The notes under the pieces were generated by a model. The model saw only the letters and a program-made list of their open reading frames with translations, searched no databases and was not told the origin of the DNA. The position numbers and the translations under genes are program-made. DNA of 64,000 nucleotides from Epichloe hybrida (lineage: Eukaryota; Ascomycota; Sordariomycetes; Hypocreales; Clavicipitaceae), in contig JAFEKR010000030.1 of assembly GCA_019022495.1 (NCBI GenBank), positions 620,001 to 684,000 of the forward strand, read 5' to 3'. Shown here piece after piece: positions 34,452 to 46,703 of this stretch. Each line of letters starts with the position of its first letter. The stretch's first letter is position 1.

Positions 34452-35566
34452 GCGAGCCGAGGAAGCGAGTTGGTCAATGATTTCTTCCGTGGGGGTTTCA
34501 CGCGTGTAGAGTGTGTCAGTTGTAGACCTTTCGGATACTTTCACGTTCGCTCTCCCGCCCTCTTTCCGAGGAGAACTAAGCAGATTCATTCATTGAGATG
34601 TGAGCCTTGACAGCAAGATGGTCAGGCGTAGACCTGCACCGTATGCACCATGATGCCGACATCCTGGTGGGCCCGGAACCCATCGTAGCATCCCGTCGCT
34701 GGGAAGCGGTTCTTGGATTCTGACAGACTCGCTGACGAATGTCGTCGCCCTCTCAAGCGACATGCAGCTCAGCTCTGCAGGGGGCGAGACGCCAAGCTTT
34801 CCGTTCGATTCCTCGGGGGTTTCCAGCAACATCCTACCGTGTCCAGATCTCGAGACGCGACTGAAGGAATCCCGTCTGGACTTTGGGTTGGCGAGCTTGT
34901 CCATCAGGGAGAAGCCACGTCTCAAAAATAAGAACGGGGGAGCGCGTAGTCCGTAGATGCACCGGAAATTTCGGCTCTCGTGTCGTATCGTACTTGGGTG
35001 AAATTGAACAAGTTTTATTTTGTAATCCAACGCTTGCTATGCATGAGGGATGTGACGTGGGTCCAAGGATGGAGTCGGCTGTCGGCTGTCGGCTGTCGGC
35101 TGTCAACGTTACTTCCTACCCTACGTAGATGGCGTCAACTCGACATGGTCGGAAACCGCACTCTCATCCAATCTGATGGATTAACATCACACGTACTTGC
35201 TTCACGCTCGTCTCACCAATACATCAACGTCGGCAAGTGGCTGGGGTGACAGCAATTCTGGGAGGAGAGGCGGTGATGGCAAGTTTCAATCAAAATAATG
35301 GTCCCCTACATGTTATCCTTACAAACAACTCCTTGCCAAAATTCCCCTTGTGCAACGGAGAGGGAAGAACCTTTCTTCCTTTACAAAATAAGTCATGTAT
35401 ATACCAATGATCCATGGCGCTCATCATTATGCACACTGGCCCCGAAAGGGGGTGTCCTCGGCTGGGCTGGCCGTGGATCAAAGCGCACGTAGCCGAAATC
35501 AAAAGTCTTTGCCACAAAAGATTGCCACCGACATGCAGGATGGGAACATTTCAGGTGTGCCCGGCC
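34452..35566. other. intergenic between convergent dehydrogenase and FCP1
   Basis: About 1.1 kb with no gene recognised. It contains a 7-bp unit GTCGGCT repeated four times in tandem (35074-35101). Short frames on both strands have no motifs. Confidence 0.5.
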
Positions 35567-38014
35567 TCATTCATCTGCAGCTTCGAGCTCGGCCAGAAGC
35601 TCTCGCTCGAGCTCTGCGTCGTCTACATCCATGTCATCTTCCTCAACATGACCCGGAGCTGGCAGCCCCTTTTCACTTCTCACCCTTGCTTCTGCTGCTG
35701 CTGCCTCATCACTGGTGGGCCCAGGGGTGGGCAGGCTTCCGCCTTCATCTTCAACGACGTCGCCGTCCGGCGTTCGCACCAACCTCAGACTCGATGCGCC
35801 TCGATTGCGTGATAGCCGCTGCTTCTTTGCCAGGATGCTCTCGCCAGCAATGCTTGCCCCTTCAGCATCAGAGTCTTCGTCCTCGACAGGTTGTTTCCGC
35901 TTCTTGCTCTGCTGGTCAGGGTCATCCGTCTCCCTGCTGCTGTCGCCATCAGTTCCAATGTCGACGACGTCATCGGCGTCTGACTGGACTTCTCCGTCCC
36001 CAGCCTCATCATCGTCGTCGTCGTCGTCGTCCTCGTCCTCGTCTTCTTCATCATTGTCCGTGCCAAGAAAGTCTTCCAGGTCTTTGTCTGCTGTAGCCCA
36101 GTCAAAATCCTTGAGGTCTCGAGCTTGCGGCTCCGCATTTTCGGCTTCGGATGCTGGTTCGGTTGTATCTTCAGGGCGCTCACAGTCTGCCGAGATATTG
36201 AGGTAATATGGTCTTTCATCCAATCGGCGCCACTGGCTGAGGCAATCAATGAGCCAGTGATGATTGACGATCTTGATGCTGGGTATCTTGGTTGCCTGCT
36301 GGACTTTCTTGGTGCGCGGCCGGGCGAGCGAAACGACCAAGTGGGTGACGCGACGGGATATACTGTCCAGCACCTGAGCACCAAAGCTTTGCGCCTGTAT
36401 GCCAATCTCGGAATCCTCGATATTGACCCCGAGGGGCACCAAGCCAGAAAGCACGATGACGAGCCCGGACAGGACATTGGACTTGAGCTCGTCCAGGATG
36501 TCTCCAACATCCGGGACCATAGACAGGTCCACGCCGTCATCAACAGATGATATACGCCGCACTTTGCCGTGGCCGGGTGGGTGTGTAGGTTCTGCTTGTT
36601 GTCTTTCCTTGCGCCTTCGATCGTACGTCTCGTAAAATGATGAGTGGAGGTCTGTTAGATGATCTTGCAGAGCAATGAGCTCCTCGTCATCATCGCTGAG
36701 AAGGTTTTGTCTCGCGTGGTTGGGGGATGAACCGCCAGTCTCTTGACTTTGAGTTGCAAGCTCGTCTTTCTTGTCCAATTCCTCTTGCATGTGCAGAAGT
36801 GGCCGATCTGTCAATTGCTTCTCCAGAGTCTTCTCCTGTTCCTCAGCCTTTTGTATCTTGAGGCTGGCCTCGTCAACCGCGCCGCTCATTTTCGCCAGTT
36901 CCTCAAGTGGTGATGCCTTTTCGTCCCTTGTCGCCGAGCCGTTCGGATTCGAGGCGGCCTGGCCACTGCCGTTGGCAGCGAGCAGCGCGCCGTTGGCCCG
37001 AGGTGGCGCTGGTAAGATGTCCGCGCGCTTTGGAAGAAAACTCGAATTGATATCGCCAATGCCCTTGAAGAAGTCATACGGAACAACTTTTATGAGGTTT
37101 GGTCGGTTTCGAGGCCATACGTCGGCGCGGTCGTCGATGATGACCACCATGTTTGTACTAACGGGGAAAAGTCGTTGCAAGCTCTTGGACGTAATGCTAC
37201 CGTTTTCATCTCGACTGATGACGCGATTTCCAAAGAGTTTTCGGTCGGGATCCACGATCCGCGCAATGTTGAGGGCGTACGCGCGCGTGCCCATGGTGTA
37301 CACGTGTAATTCGTACATTTGCGACACCTCCTCTAAAAACTCTTGCAAGCCCGGTCTTAGTTTGATGTAGTAGGTACAGCCACTCGCTAATCCGCGCGGT
37401 CCGTCATCGTTGAGCTGGAAGCTTTTGACATCCTTGACGGCCTCGTGGTTTGGATTCGATGGATCACGCTGCCATTCCCCAATCGTGGGTTCTATGCACG
37501 CATGAATGATGGTTTGGTCCAAATCAACAACGAGACTCAGTTTTCTTTGCCGAAGCAACCGCTTCTGTGCGTCATGTTCAGCCTTGGTGGCCACGCTCTC
37601 GCTGACCATCAACCCCGTTTGGTCATGTGTCATGTTGATCATGGCGCGATCTGTATCTTTTTCCTCGCTGGCCCAGTTCACCTCGGTCATGTCAGCGCCA
37701 CATAGGCTGCACAGTCCCTGGATCTGAACCTCATGGCCGCAGGCTTCCTCGACCAGCATGCAAGGGGTATCGGCGCTGATGACGCTGCCCTCCTTGATAC
37801 GCCATTCCTTCAATTTGCCCTCTGCCGGGCTATCGAACTCGGTGTAGGTTGTTTCATCGACCCATTCATCATCGCCAACTTTTCGCCGCCACGTGAACTT
37901 GTACTCGACGATTGTTTCTTGTTTCTTGATGGAGTCTCCTGGTGATTTGAGGAGCTTGGTGACGGTGATGGGGTAATGTAGGCGCGAGCCTAATGAGACG
38001 GTCTTGTCGTACAT
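35567..38014 (-). CDS. FCP1: RNA polymerase II C-terminal domain phosphatase FCP1
   Basis: Removes phosphate, mainly from Ser2, on the heptad repeats of the largest Pol II subunit so the enzyme can be recycled; acts in the nucleus. Single exon, 815 aa. It starts MYDKTVSLGSRLHYPITVTK, has a Cys-rich EACGHEVQIQGLCSLCG segment, and the catalytic HAD-type motif D-L-D-Q-T with Asp164 and Asp166, then TMGTRAYA and VIIDDRADVWPRNRPNLIKV. A coiled, charged linker leads to a BRCT domain (about residues 505-610, SFGAQVLDSISRRVTHLVVS ... HWLIDCLSQW). The tail is very acidic, with a run of Asp from GTC/GAC-type repeats, and ends EEDDMDVDDAELERELLAEL, the usual TFIIF-binding type of end. The frame stays open 240 bp upstream, but family similarity begins at this Met. 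Confidence 0.95.
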   Translation of the reverse strand: MYDKTVSLGSRLHYPITVTKLLKSPGDSIKKQETIVEYKFTWRRKVGDDEWVDETTYTEFDSPAEGKLKEWRIKEGSVISADTPCMLVEEACGHEVQIQGLCSLCGADMTEVNWASEEKDTDRAMINMTHDQTGLMVSESVATKAEHDAQKRLLRQRKLSLVVDLDQTIIHACIEPTIGEWQRDPSNPNHEAVKDVKSFQLNDDGPRGLASGCTYYIKLRPGLQEFLEEVSQMYELHVYTMGTRAYALNIARIVDPDRKLFGNRVISRDENGSITSKSLQRLFPVSTNMVVIIDDRADVWPRNRPNLIKVVPYDFFKGIGDINSSFLPKRADILPAPPRANGALLAANGSGQAASNPNGSATRDEKASPLEELAKMSGAVDEASLKIQKAEEQEKTLEKQLTDRPLLHMQEELDKKDELATQSQETGGSSPNHARQNLLSDDDEELIALQDHLTDLHSSFYETYDRRRKERQQAEPTHPPGHGKVRRISSVDDGVDLSMVPDVGDILDELKSNVLSGLVIVLSGLVPLGVNIEDSEIGIQAQSFGAQVLDSISRRVTHLVVSLARPRTKKVQQATKIPSIKIVNHHWLIDCLSQWRRLDERPYYLNISADCERPEDTTEPASEAENAEPQARDLKDFDWATADKDLEDFLGTDNDEEDEDEDDDDDDDDEAGDGEVQSDADDVVDIGTDGDSSRETDDPDQQSKKRKQPVEDEDSDAEGASIAGESILAKKQRLSRNRGASSLRLVRTPDGDVVEDEGGSLPTPGPTSDEAAAAEARVRSEKGLPAPGHVEEDDMDVDDAELERELLAELEAADE

Positions 38015-39195
38015 GTTATGGTGACGACAGGGCGTGTTGCGACTTTGAACAATGGTTTGCGCGCTTGTCAATGGTGCAAGCAAGTATGTATTCGGAGGGT
38101 TTCCAAAATGCAATCTGCCGCCATCCGATGCCACAAGAACAGCTATCAATAAATCAATCAGCTTCAACGTCTTGTGTTTGGTCTCGACAATCCCGGCTCT
38201 TAGGGCACCGTGGGGAAAGGACAGACGATGCGAAGATACGAGACGGAGGGCCATCTATCTAGTCGTCTCGGTGCCATGAACAGGTACTTACTCAAACGTC
38301 TCCCCCAATCTCGATCCTTGTCGTGTGTTCAACTCGAATAAAGCCCATGGCCCGCAGGTATTCGCATTGATGAAGCTTCGGTCGCCTGCTCGCTACAACG
38401 AAACGTGAAGCTCCGGAACGAGACGAGCAAAGCCGCTGGTGGACTTGCACGGTGTCGCCACTGGCCAGTTCGAGATTCAGCCACTGCGCAATTCGTCTGG
38501 TAGTTCTTTTACGCGGCGCAAAGTCTCCGTGGGTGGTGCGCATAGAACTCTGGCGGTGCTCTGATGCAATGTGGCTGTACGGAGTAAGCACGGCGACCTC
38601 CGTAAGCTTCTGGGAAGGAGATACAGGCTCACGTCGCAGCTGCGAAGCTGTGTCTGTCGTGTCTGTTGTATCTGCTGTATCTGCTGTGACTGTTGTGTCT
38701 GTTATGACTGTTGGACGAGGCGAGCGACGTGACGCACCTACCTACCCGCAAGCGGCAAAGACAGCTTTTTGGGGCAAGGACAGCAAGGGACGCGTGGTCC
38801 GTGCTTTCCTTGTCTTGTCTCTTGTTCAGGATCGATTGCCAAAATCACGTGGCTGGAAAGGTACATAGTGAACAGGGATGTCGCCGCGACACCCGTGCAG
38901 GGTGGGGCATGCATTTCGTCTGTGGTCTGTTGAGCTAGCTACCCTACACGGCAGTTGGGGTCAGAAATATCAAAAAAAAATGAGGGGAGGGCTCGGAAGA
39001 AAGCTGCTTTGAAAGAAGGGCAAAAAGAAAGACAAGACAAGAGCGAGGGCTTTTCTTCGACACGCATCATCATCATCACCCACAGTACTGCGATTCGCCT
39101 CCGTCATGATTGGGTATATTTTCCATGGTATCATATCATACAAGCATTTTCACGCCATCATGCAAGCGGCAACAGCAACAAGGTCTTGATCTACA
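38015..39195. other. intergenic between FCP1 and CND1
   Basis: About 1.2 kb: FCP1 leader and promoter, then the 3' flank of CND1. It contains a degenerate 9-bp tandem repeat built on TGTCTGTTG-type units (about 38648-38712) and the word GTACGGAGTAA near 38577. No gene was recognised. Confidence 0.5.
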
Positions 39196-42100
39196 TTAAG
39201 CTGCAGCCTGCACCACCTTGAAACCCTCAGACACTGTCTTGGTGATGTCTTCATTTTTGTGTGGCAGTAGCCCCAGGGCAAATGCGACGTCGTTCCACTG
39301 TCGCTCGGTTTCGCATCGTGGCAGTCTCGCCGCCAGCTTCTCTGCGAGCTGTTTGGCATGTTTGTCCTAGTTTGCTGTGTCAGAAAATTCGTCAATCTGG
39401 CATAGTAAGTCTTCTTCCAAGAGTCTGCCTTGCCACGTACCTTCTCCACAAACCCAAGCAGGAAGCGAATAATCCGCTTGAAGCTCTCCTCATCCATCCT
39501 GCCACCAGAACTGAGCAAACTGAACATGTCCACAAAGTGATTGTACACGGCATTGTCCTTGGTGCTGAGTTCAGTGAAGAACATTCTCGCCAAATCCGCG
39601 ATTCGTCGATCTTCGTCTTCCAAGCATTTGGCCATTTCTCCAAGCTGACCCTTGACCTTGACTTGACCAGCCAAGATCAAGAACGTCAGGGTCATCAGAC
39701 ATGTCCTCTTCACAGATGCGTCGTCATCTGCCAGTCGTCGATACAAGAAGTCGGTATTCTCGTCAATCAAGTGGTTGAAGCATACAGCCATATCTCCAAG
39801 GGCAATAACCGCATTAGAGCGCACGGTGGCATCAGGGGATCTCTCCATGATGGTGATGAGCAAAGGTAAGTTTGTCTCGCAGTATTCGGAAGACACACAC
39901 ATGAGCTTGGCAAGGCAGAGCGTAGACGCAGCCTGGAGACCTTTGTCAGCATATGTGGTGTTATTGGCACAGATTTCGGATACAAGAGGACCGAAAACGG
40001 CCAACAATGAGTCCGGACCGTACAGAAGCTCTCGTTCTCTGATGTGCGCCATGGCTTCGGTAAAATCATCTTCGGTTGTGCCTCCGATCAGATCCAATTC
40101 GTCCACCTCTTCCTTGTCCTTGTCTGCCTTGGCGGGTGTTCGCTTCTCCTTCTCCTGCTTCCTACGCTTGAAGTCGAGCTCACACAATTCCAGATGCACA
40201 ATCTGTTTGATGGCAACGTGGCCGACAATGAAAAGAAGTTGTGACAGATTGACTGCATTGTCTCGCGTCTTGGGCTTGTCCACTGGCATCGTTTGATTCA
40301 TCGTCTGATTCACAATCATGTCGGGTATTTTGACCTCATCTCTTGATGTAGGCCTTGAAGCAGGGCGTGACTGCGCAAACACATGCTTGGTCTTGCGCCT
40401 AATGATCTCGGAGCATAATACGTCTGGGTGTTTGGAAATTGCGTAGATGGCATTGATGGCCTGCTCTGCAACTCCGTACCACTCCTTGCTTCCTGACCGT
40501 ACTTCAGCAATGGCCGCAAGACGTCCCAGGACGGCATGATCGTTGGCAAGTCTGTTGAACGTGGCTGTGGACTCCTTCGCGTGGCGCCCGGTAGGATTGA
40601 TTCTTCTGAGAGCAATGCATGTGTACTTGGCCAACTGCAAGTCGTTGCGACCGTGCGAGCCCAGGCCAGTGCGCAGCATGGCTTCGATCTCATCGACCAC
40701 AATGGAGGGACTGGCAGTTGCGAGCATTCCGAGAACAATAATGGCTCCTCGGCGCTGAGTCCTCGATATCTCACGTCTCTGCACCCCGTAGACTTGCCAC
40801 AGCTTGGTGATGACAACGTCTGGAATGATGCCGCCTTTCATCATGGTGGCAAGTAACTGCTCCAGGGAAGTAAGCTCTGCGGGAGTGGCACCGAATGTCA
40901 AGCTAATCATGTTGCGAGCGACGTAGTTGGCTGCATCGTTGGGGCTGAAGGAGTCTGGAGCCTCGAAAAATAGTCGCCGATAGCACTCGATCAGGTGTGT
41001 CTGGACACCTTTGCCCTCGTCGCTATTGCCTTTGGTCCATATTAGTCTCAACATGCGCCGAATGCCCACCTTGTTCTGTTCGATATTATAGGCATCGCCG
41101 ATCTCAAAGTAGTCAATGGCCTCGATGACCTCGCTCTTGTTCCTAGCGCCGAGCAGCTGACACACCACACCTGTGGCGTCGTGTAGCACATCAATGAAGC
41201 GAAGAGCTTCATTGTAGTATCGTCGAGTCAACGTCAGCTTCTCGATGGCCTCGCTAGTCGCGGCTTCTTCTTGCGCCTTCTTGACCGCGGCAATCTTCTC
41301 CTCGTCAGTCATTGGCTTTGCCTTCTGAGGAGAATTGATTTGAGTTGCCTCATCCAGCAGCTCGTTGTCAACCGTGGTATTAGCATTTTCTCCCCCAAAG
41401 CCTGGCATCCCGGGAGGTGGTTGCAATGCATTGAGTTCTTCTTCCGCCTTGTCATGTCGGTCCTGCCATTCCTTGCGAGACAGCTGTGCTCCATGCATGA
41501 CCGTGAATGGATGGGTCTTGATGAGCGTTCCCAGCAATTTGATGGCATTCCTTCGAACGTTGCTGCTCTTGTCCTCCAAACTGCGACACGCCAGTTCCGC
41601 AGCTTTTTGCCTTCTCTTGGGAAACTTCTGCTCTAGCTCACAAAGTTTCATGTACACTTGCAAAGTTCTGCATCTGCAGTACGGGTTGATATCCAGGAAA
41701 CGCTCCTCCAATACGTCAAAGAATGCGTTGATCTGAGATTTGAGGTTTTCGCTTCGCTCGTCTTGTCGGCTGAGATGCGCAATCATATTTCCGCATACTT
41801 CAATCAACGCACATCGTAGTGTATACGACTCGCTATCCAGCTGTTTTGCTAACATGGTCATTTGCTTGATGACCAGCCGCGGGGCTAATTCAGAGAGTTT
41901 TGCAATAAAGGCCGATACAGACTTGGGACCACGAGTGTCGTTTGAGTTGAATTCTTTGTTACTGATTTCCCGCAAGACCTCGTCCGCAAGTTGTGGGTAG
42001 TCGTACGTCTCGGCCAAGATATGCAAAAACTCGGCCATGGGTTCTGACAAGTGCTCGAAATATGTGAGATTCTGAATGACGTTGACCTGAGCAGCTGGCA

Positions 42101-42996
42101 GATTGTTAGACCCTAGACTGTGGGGGGAAAGAAAATCGGAAAGAAAAAATCGGCGTCGCGGATTTTACAAAGGAAGACTAACCATATCCATGGCCATGAT
42201 GCTTTACTGCAACGCACAGGACTTTGAAACAGTGCATGCGAATGGACATGGTCTTGGTGCGCTGCTCGCTCTCTAATATCATGTATACGGGTCTGGTGAG
42301 GAGCCCAATGAAGGTGTCTCTCTCGCTGGTGGTCAAGAAGATTTTTGATAATTTCTGCTTCAAGACCTTGCACATGATTTCAAGTGCGGCCTGTAATTGT
42401 GTAGCAGAGTCCCAAATCTCCTCGTTTGATGTTCCTTTCTTAGGCTTGCCTCGACCGCGAGCAGCGGGTGCAGCTGATGACTTCTCGGCGGCTTTGGCTT
42501 CTACAGCGGCAATGGTCCACTGTAGCAAGAAGCCGTAGATCTCGAGTAGCTCTTTGTGATGCGGAACTGAATCTTGCTCATCTGGTGTGTCCATGTCGTT
42601 GTAAATGTAGTCGCATTCAGCACTGAGACCGCTCATGACAAGGTCAAATACTTTGCTCAGGGCGTGTGTGGGTAAGAACGAGGTATATCTAGGGGACATT
42701 GACCACGTAAGTATGCGTACGAAGCGGTGAGTTCGGCGAGGAAAGAACTGTAGATGAACTCACTTGAGAAGAAACTGTAATGAGTCCATATGGGCCGGTC
42801 GCAAGATCGCATCTGGATCATGTGCGACCGCGTCGATGATAGGATTCAGCACCGGGTTGATGACCGGATTTGTGAGCGCGCTAGGTTCATTTTCGCAATC
42901 GAACAGCGTGCCGTCAGCCTCTGGGGTCGGTATTGTGGATGGATCAGACATGTAATGCTTGAGCGCATCGTTGATATCGAAATTGAGTGTCGCCAT
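39196..42996 (-). CDS. CND1: condensin complex subunit 1 (CND1/YCS4)
   Basis: HEAT-repeat subunit of condensin, which compacts and resolves chromosomes in mitosis. Four exons: 42996-42764, 42688-42183, 42112-39441 and 39366-39196, giving 1193 aa, the usual size. The N-terminus reads MATLNFDINDALKHYMSDP, then DSLQFLLK/YTSFLP across intron 1, and AQVNVIQNLTYFEHLSEPMA after intron 2, all as in fungal orthologues. HEAT-type helices run throughout, for example NVRRNAIKLLGTLIKTHPF, SPDATVRSNAVIALGDMAV and DDDASVKRTCLMTLTFLILA, the last two in the conserved Cnd1 domain. A low-complexity Lys-rich insertion (KRRKQEKEKRTPAKADKDKEE) occurs two-thirds along. It is divergent from the CDC7 kinase gene, sharing a 578-bp upstream region. 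Confidence 0.95.
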
Positions 42997-43574
42997 GACA
43001 GGCAATCGTGTCGCCTCGGGGGCGAGAGAGGTAGAAGCGCAGATGAAGGTGTAGTGAGCTGTGAGCGATGTTTGACTTGATGCTTGAATATTAGTAATCC
43101 TTCGCGGATGGTGAGCAACGAGCTCTAGCTTTGCGAGTCTGGAATGTCGATGAACATATGAGCGTGAGGCTGCACGTGGTCCATGTCGATGGATGATGGT
43201 GTCTTGTGTCCCTCAGCAACGGTTGTGTTTGTTTTGTTTGCACCACACACGCGCATCCCTCGCCCCCCTCGCGCCCCCTCGCGCCCCATCGCCCCTCGAA
43301 CCTGCCGCTAAAGGCGACATGGACCCCCCCCACATGGCCAACTCTGTTGAAGCCAATTACATATTAAAGCCGGTTGAGTTGTTCAGTCGCGCGTCACGCC
43401 TCCAATCAATTTGTCTGTGCGACGGACAAATGGCCCTGCAGTTCAAGCTCACAAGGTTTACTGCCACAATTGACGTCGAAGTAATTCCAGATTGTACCTG
43501 ACCTGTTGTCATTACTCTGCGGCCCTTTCTCCAACGACAGACGCTGGAGACCACACTACTTTTAACCCGAGAGC
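42997..43574. promoter_or_regulatory. shared upstream region of divergent CND1 and CDC7
   Basis: 578 bp between the two start codons, so both promoters must lie here. It contains a C-rich stretch with CGCGCCCC-type units near 43258-43300. Both genes act in the cell cycle, so common control is plausible. I found no perfect ACGCGT (MCB) box by eye; this was not searched exhaustively. Confidence 0.5.
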
Positions 43575-45099
43575 ATGGCCGCGGCCGTTGTACGCCCAAG
43601 GGCCGACGATCCCTTCGATATCCATGAAGATGCACGGACAGAAGAGACAGAGATGATGGTAGATGAAGATGCCGATCATTTGGCCAATGACGCCGCCAGA
43701 GCTGTTGCGACCGATGATTTGATGGACCAAGTTGAGGAAGAACTTGACGGGGAAGAAGGGGAGGACGAGGACGAGGATGACGACATTTCAGATGATGAAC
43801 AAGTCGAGAGCAGTGTACAATCCGACATGGACAAACTGGCGAGCGATTTCCCAGGGTTTCGTGGAAAGTATCGCCTAATCAAGAGGATTGGCGAAGGTAG
43901 GTGGCAGCTTAACTCTTTAACGCGCGACGATGGTAGCTGATAATATGTGTACCGATACAGGGACATTCTCAACCGTATATAAAGCGGAAGACTTCGAGTA
44001 TGATATATACGACAACAGCTGGGATTTTGACGATGATTCTTCCAAATGGACGCCCCCGCCGCTCAAGAGACATGGGAGCCACCCCTCGTCAGAACACTCC
44101 CAACGACGAAGACCGCGATTTGTCGCCGTCAAAAAGATTTACGTCACCTCGAGTCCAGCAAGAATCCTGAACGAGCTTGAATTGTTGCACGATTTGCGCC
44201 AGTGCCCGTCTGTGTGCCCTCTTATCACGGCCTTCAGAAACACCGACCAGGTGGTTGCGATCCTGCCATATTTTCGCCACGGCGATTTCCGGGCGTATTT
44301 TAGAGACATGACGACTCAGGACATTGCTATATATTTGAGATCTCTTTTTACTGCCCTCAAGAGCGTGCACGAGCACAAAATATCACATCGCGACATCAAA
44401 CCAACCAACTTTCTTTACGACCCCTCGTCTCAGCACGGCGTTCTCGTGGATTTTGGACTGGCGGAACGCGAAGGTACTGAGTCGAAGCCCTGTCTGTGCC
44501 ACGAGCATCGCGAGATACGCAAGCACCGCCAAATGAATTCGGCTTGGGCTCAAACAGTCACATCATCACAGCCGGGGTATCCCAAGTCAGACACACGCTT
44601 GTCAAAACGCGCCAATCGTGCAGGAACGCGGGGCTTCCGCGCACCTGAAGTCTTGTTCAAGTGCACTGAACAAACAACATCGATTGATATATGGTCTGCA
44701 GGCGTCATCTTGTTGACCATACTCTCGAAACGATTTCCATTCTTCAACTCAGCAGATGATGTAGAAGCCATGATTGAGATAGCAACCATCTTTGGTTCCA
44801 AGCGTATGAAAGCTGCAGGATTACTACACGGGTGTGTTTTCGAAACCAACATTCCCACTATCGGCCAACAGGGATTTACAATGGAAAAAATCATCCTGTG
44901 GAGCACGTGTCGGACGGATGACAAGCCGTTGACGGCAGAAGAGAAGTTGGCGGTACGGTTCTTGGAGAGGTGCATGGACCTGGACCCGTCCAGGAGGATA
45001 ACAGCGGAACAGGCGCTGGAGCACCCTTTTTTACAAATCGATCAGCCGCGGCGCCAGGGTTTTGGCGATGATGATGAGGTGGATATGCTGGCTGCTTAG
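43575..45099 (+). CDS. CDC7: Cdc7/Hsk1-type DDK protein kinase
   Basis: Catalytic subunit of the Dbf4-dependent kinase that phosphorylates MCM helicase to fire replication origins. Exons 43575-43896 and 43961-45099 give 486 aa. A strongly acidic N-terminal extension (EEELDGEEGEDEDEDDDISD) precedes the kinase domain. The glycine loop IGEGTFSTVYKA spans the intron. The ATP Lys is in FVAVKKIYV, the catalytic loop reads HRDIKPTNFL, the metal-binding motif DFGLAE, and the P+1 region GTRGFRAPEVL. Between DFG and APE lies a Cys/His-containing insert (CLCHEHREIRKH), typical of CDC7 kinase insert 2. The family's kinase insert 1 region is the DFDDDSSKWTPPPLKRHG stretch. Regulation is through the Dbf4 partner, not encoded here. 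Confidence 0.95.
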
Positions 45100-45755
45100 T
45101 ATTGGAACTTCACGGCGTGCAGTTTTTGTGTGTTCCTCGATATTACCAGGTTTCATCCAGATGATAAAATCCTTTGGCATCTCATGTATGTTTAAAAACT
45201 TGAAGCATATTTGGCGTACGGTTAGGCGATCCTTGACGAGTGGGTATTATAACTTGAGGACGCGACTTAATGCACCTCATCCGCGAAAGAAGTGTTGTCG
45301 CATGTTTCCGGCAACAGCCGGGAACTACCTGACTCACTTCTGCCATCTGGGTACAGCACTCGTACAACTCCGTTACTGCGAGTTCAAAACAGGCGAACTG
45401 TGGTGTTGTACATGTCACGTTCCACGCCAACGTCCCACGCGGTCCTAGATCAAATCTCAACAAGCAGGGGCGAAAAATCCATGTCTTTTTTTCATTCGTC
45501 AAAACTCCAATATCAAGAGTTCCCTAATGCAATGCTTCGAAACCGAAAGCCCGACCCTGGGTCCCGTTTCCCTTTTATCCACCTTGGGCGCACAAGGTGG
45601 CATGAAAAAAAAATTGTGCATCCCTTCCACGTGTGGCCCAAGATTATCTTGACGCCACCCCCGACTCCCGTAAGCGTACTAGTTTTGTTCAAAACACAGA
45701 GCCTGGCGAAAGAAGCTTCTTGAACATGGGACGATTTCTGTTTATTTGTTCATAT
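45100..45755. other. intergenic between convergent CDC7 and RPL28
   Basis: About 650 bp between the two stop codons. No gene was recognised; it contains the two 3' untranslated regions. A run of A occurs near 45605. Confidence 0.5.
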
Positions 45756-46703
45756 TTAAGCAACCAGCTCGACAACGCCACCAGCCTCCTTGATCTTCTT
45801 CTCAGCCAGTTTGCTGACCCATCTTGCGCGGACAACCAGGGGGATCTCGGGGAGCCGGCCCTTGCCGAGGACCTTGGAGTAGCCGAGGGGTAGGAGGTCG
45901 AGGACGGGGACAGTGTCCTTCTTGGAGCCGGAGACGTAGGCGTCGCGGGTCTCGGTAGGGACAAGGGCCCACAGCTGAGGAGAAAAAAAAAATGTCAGTC
46001 TGGTGGTGAAACGACATTGACTTGCTTCTTGCATTCGTTATTGATTCTCGATGAATTGTCGTTGATGATTTATGGATTCTCGTTTACATCATGAGACTCT
46101 GAGAAATGCATCTCATCCCTCACCGGATTCTCAATGGTGTACCCAGAATCATCTGTCGGCGGATTCATATCGCATGGCGAACGGGGAGAAGAGGATGCAG
46201 AATTACCTTGTCCAAGTTGATGACGGGCTTCCAGAAGTGGTTCTGCTGCTTGTGGAAGTACCGCATACCCACCTTACCAAAGTAACCAGGATGGTACTGT
46301 TTTCAGTCTTCTTGTCAGCACCTCGCCTTCTCTTCGTGCCATGATCGCTTTGTTTGGAATGGATCGAACCTTGTCCATGTTGGTACGGTGGTGGTGCTGA
46401 CCACCAGCCAGACCACGACCACCGGGATGCTTGCGGTGCTTGCCGACACGACCGTGGCCGTGAGAGACGTGGCCGCGACTGTGAAGAGATAAGAAAAAGA
46501 ATTGCGTTAGCGTATCTGGTCTCGTCTCGGCCGATTGTTTTTGTTACAATTTCGGGGCGACGAGAACATCCATCTGACCAGCACAAATATTGCCAATGGC
46601 AGGCAATGTGCAGCCACCTTCAATTCTCTCGAATTCGCCAACTTCATCCGGGGAATGTCATAAACACGTACAGCTTGCGGGTCTTCGAGGTTCGGGTAGG
46701 CAT
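45756..46703 (-). CDS. RPL28: 60S ribosomal protein uL15 (RPL28/L27a)
   Basis: Cytosolic large-subunit ribosomal protein. Four exons: 46703-46672, 46478-46370, 46296-46207 and 45974-45756, giving 149 aa, exactly the family length. The start is [10 protein letters not shown]; exon 2 has [20 protein letters not shown] and the histidine-rich [12 protein letters not shown]; exon 3 [19 protein letters not shown]; exon 4 LWALVPTET through VVELVA. An intron that interrupts the frame within the first dozen codons is typical of fungal ribosomal protein genes. The gene shares its 333-bp upstream region with CHL1. Confidence 0.96.

Noticed and set aside
35715..36206. Serine-rich open frame on the plus strand
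   Set aside because: It is the antisense shadow of the acidic Asp/Glu tail of FCP1.
36771..37370. 199-codon plus-strand open frame
   Set aside because: Antisense shadow of the FCP1 catalytic region, which has unmistakable motifs on the other strand.
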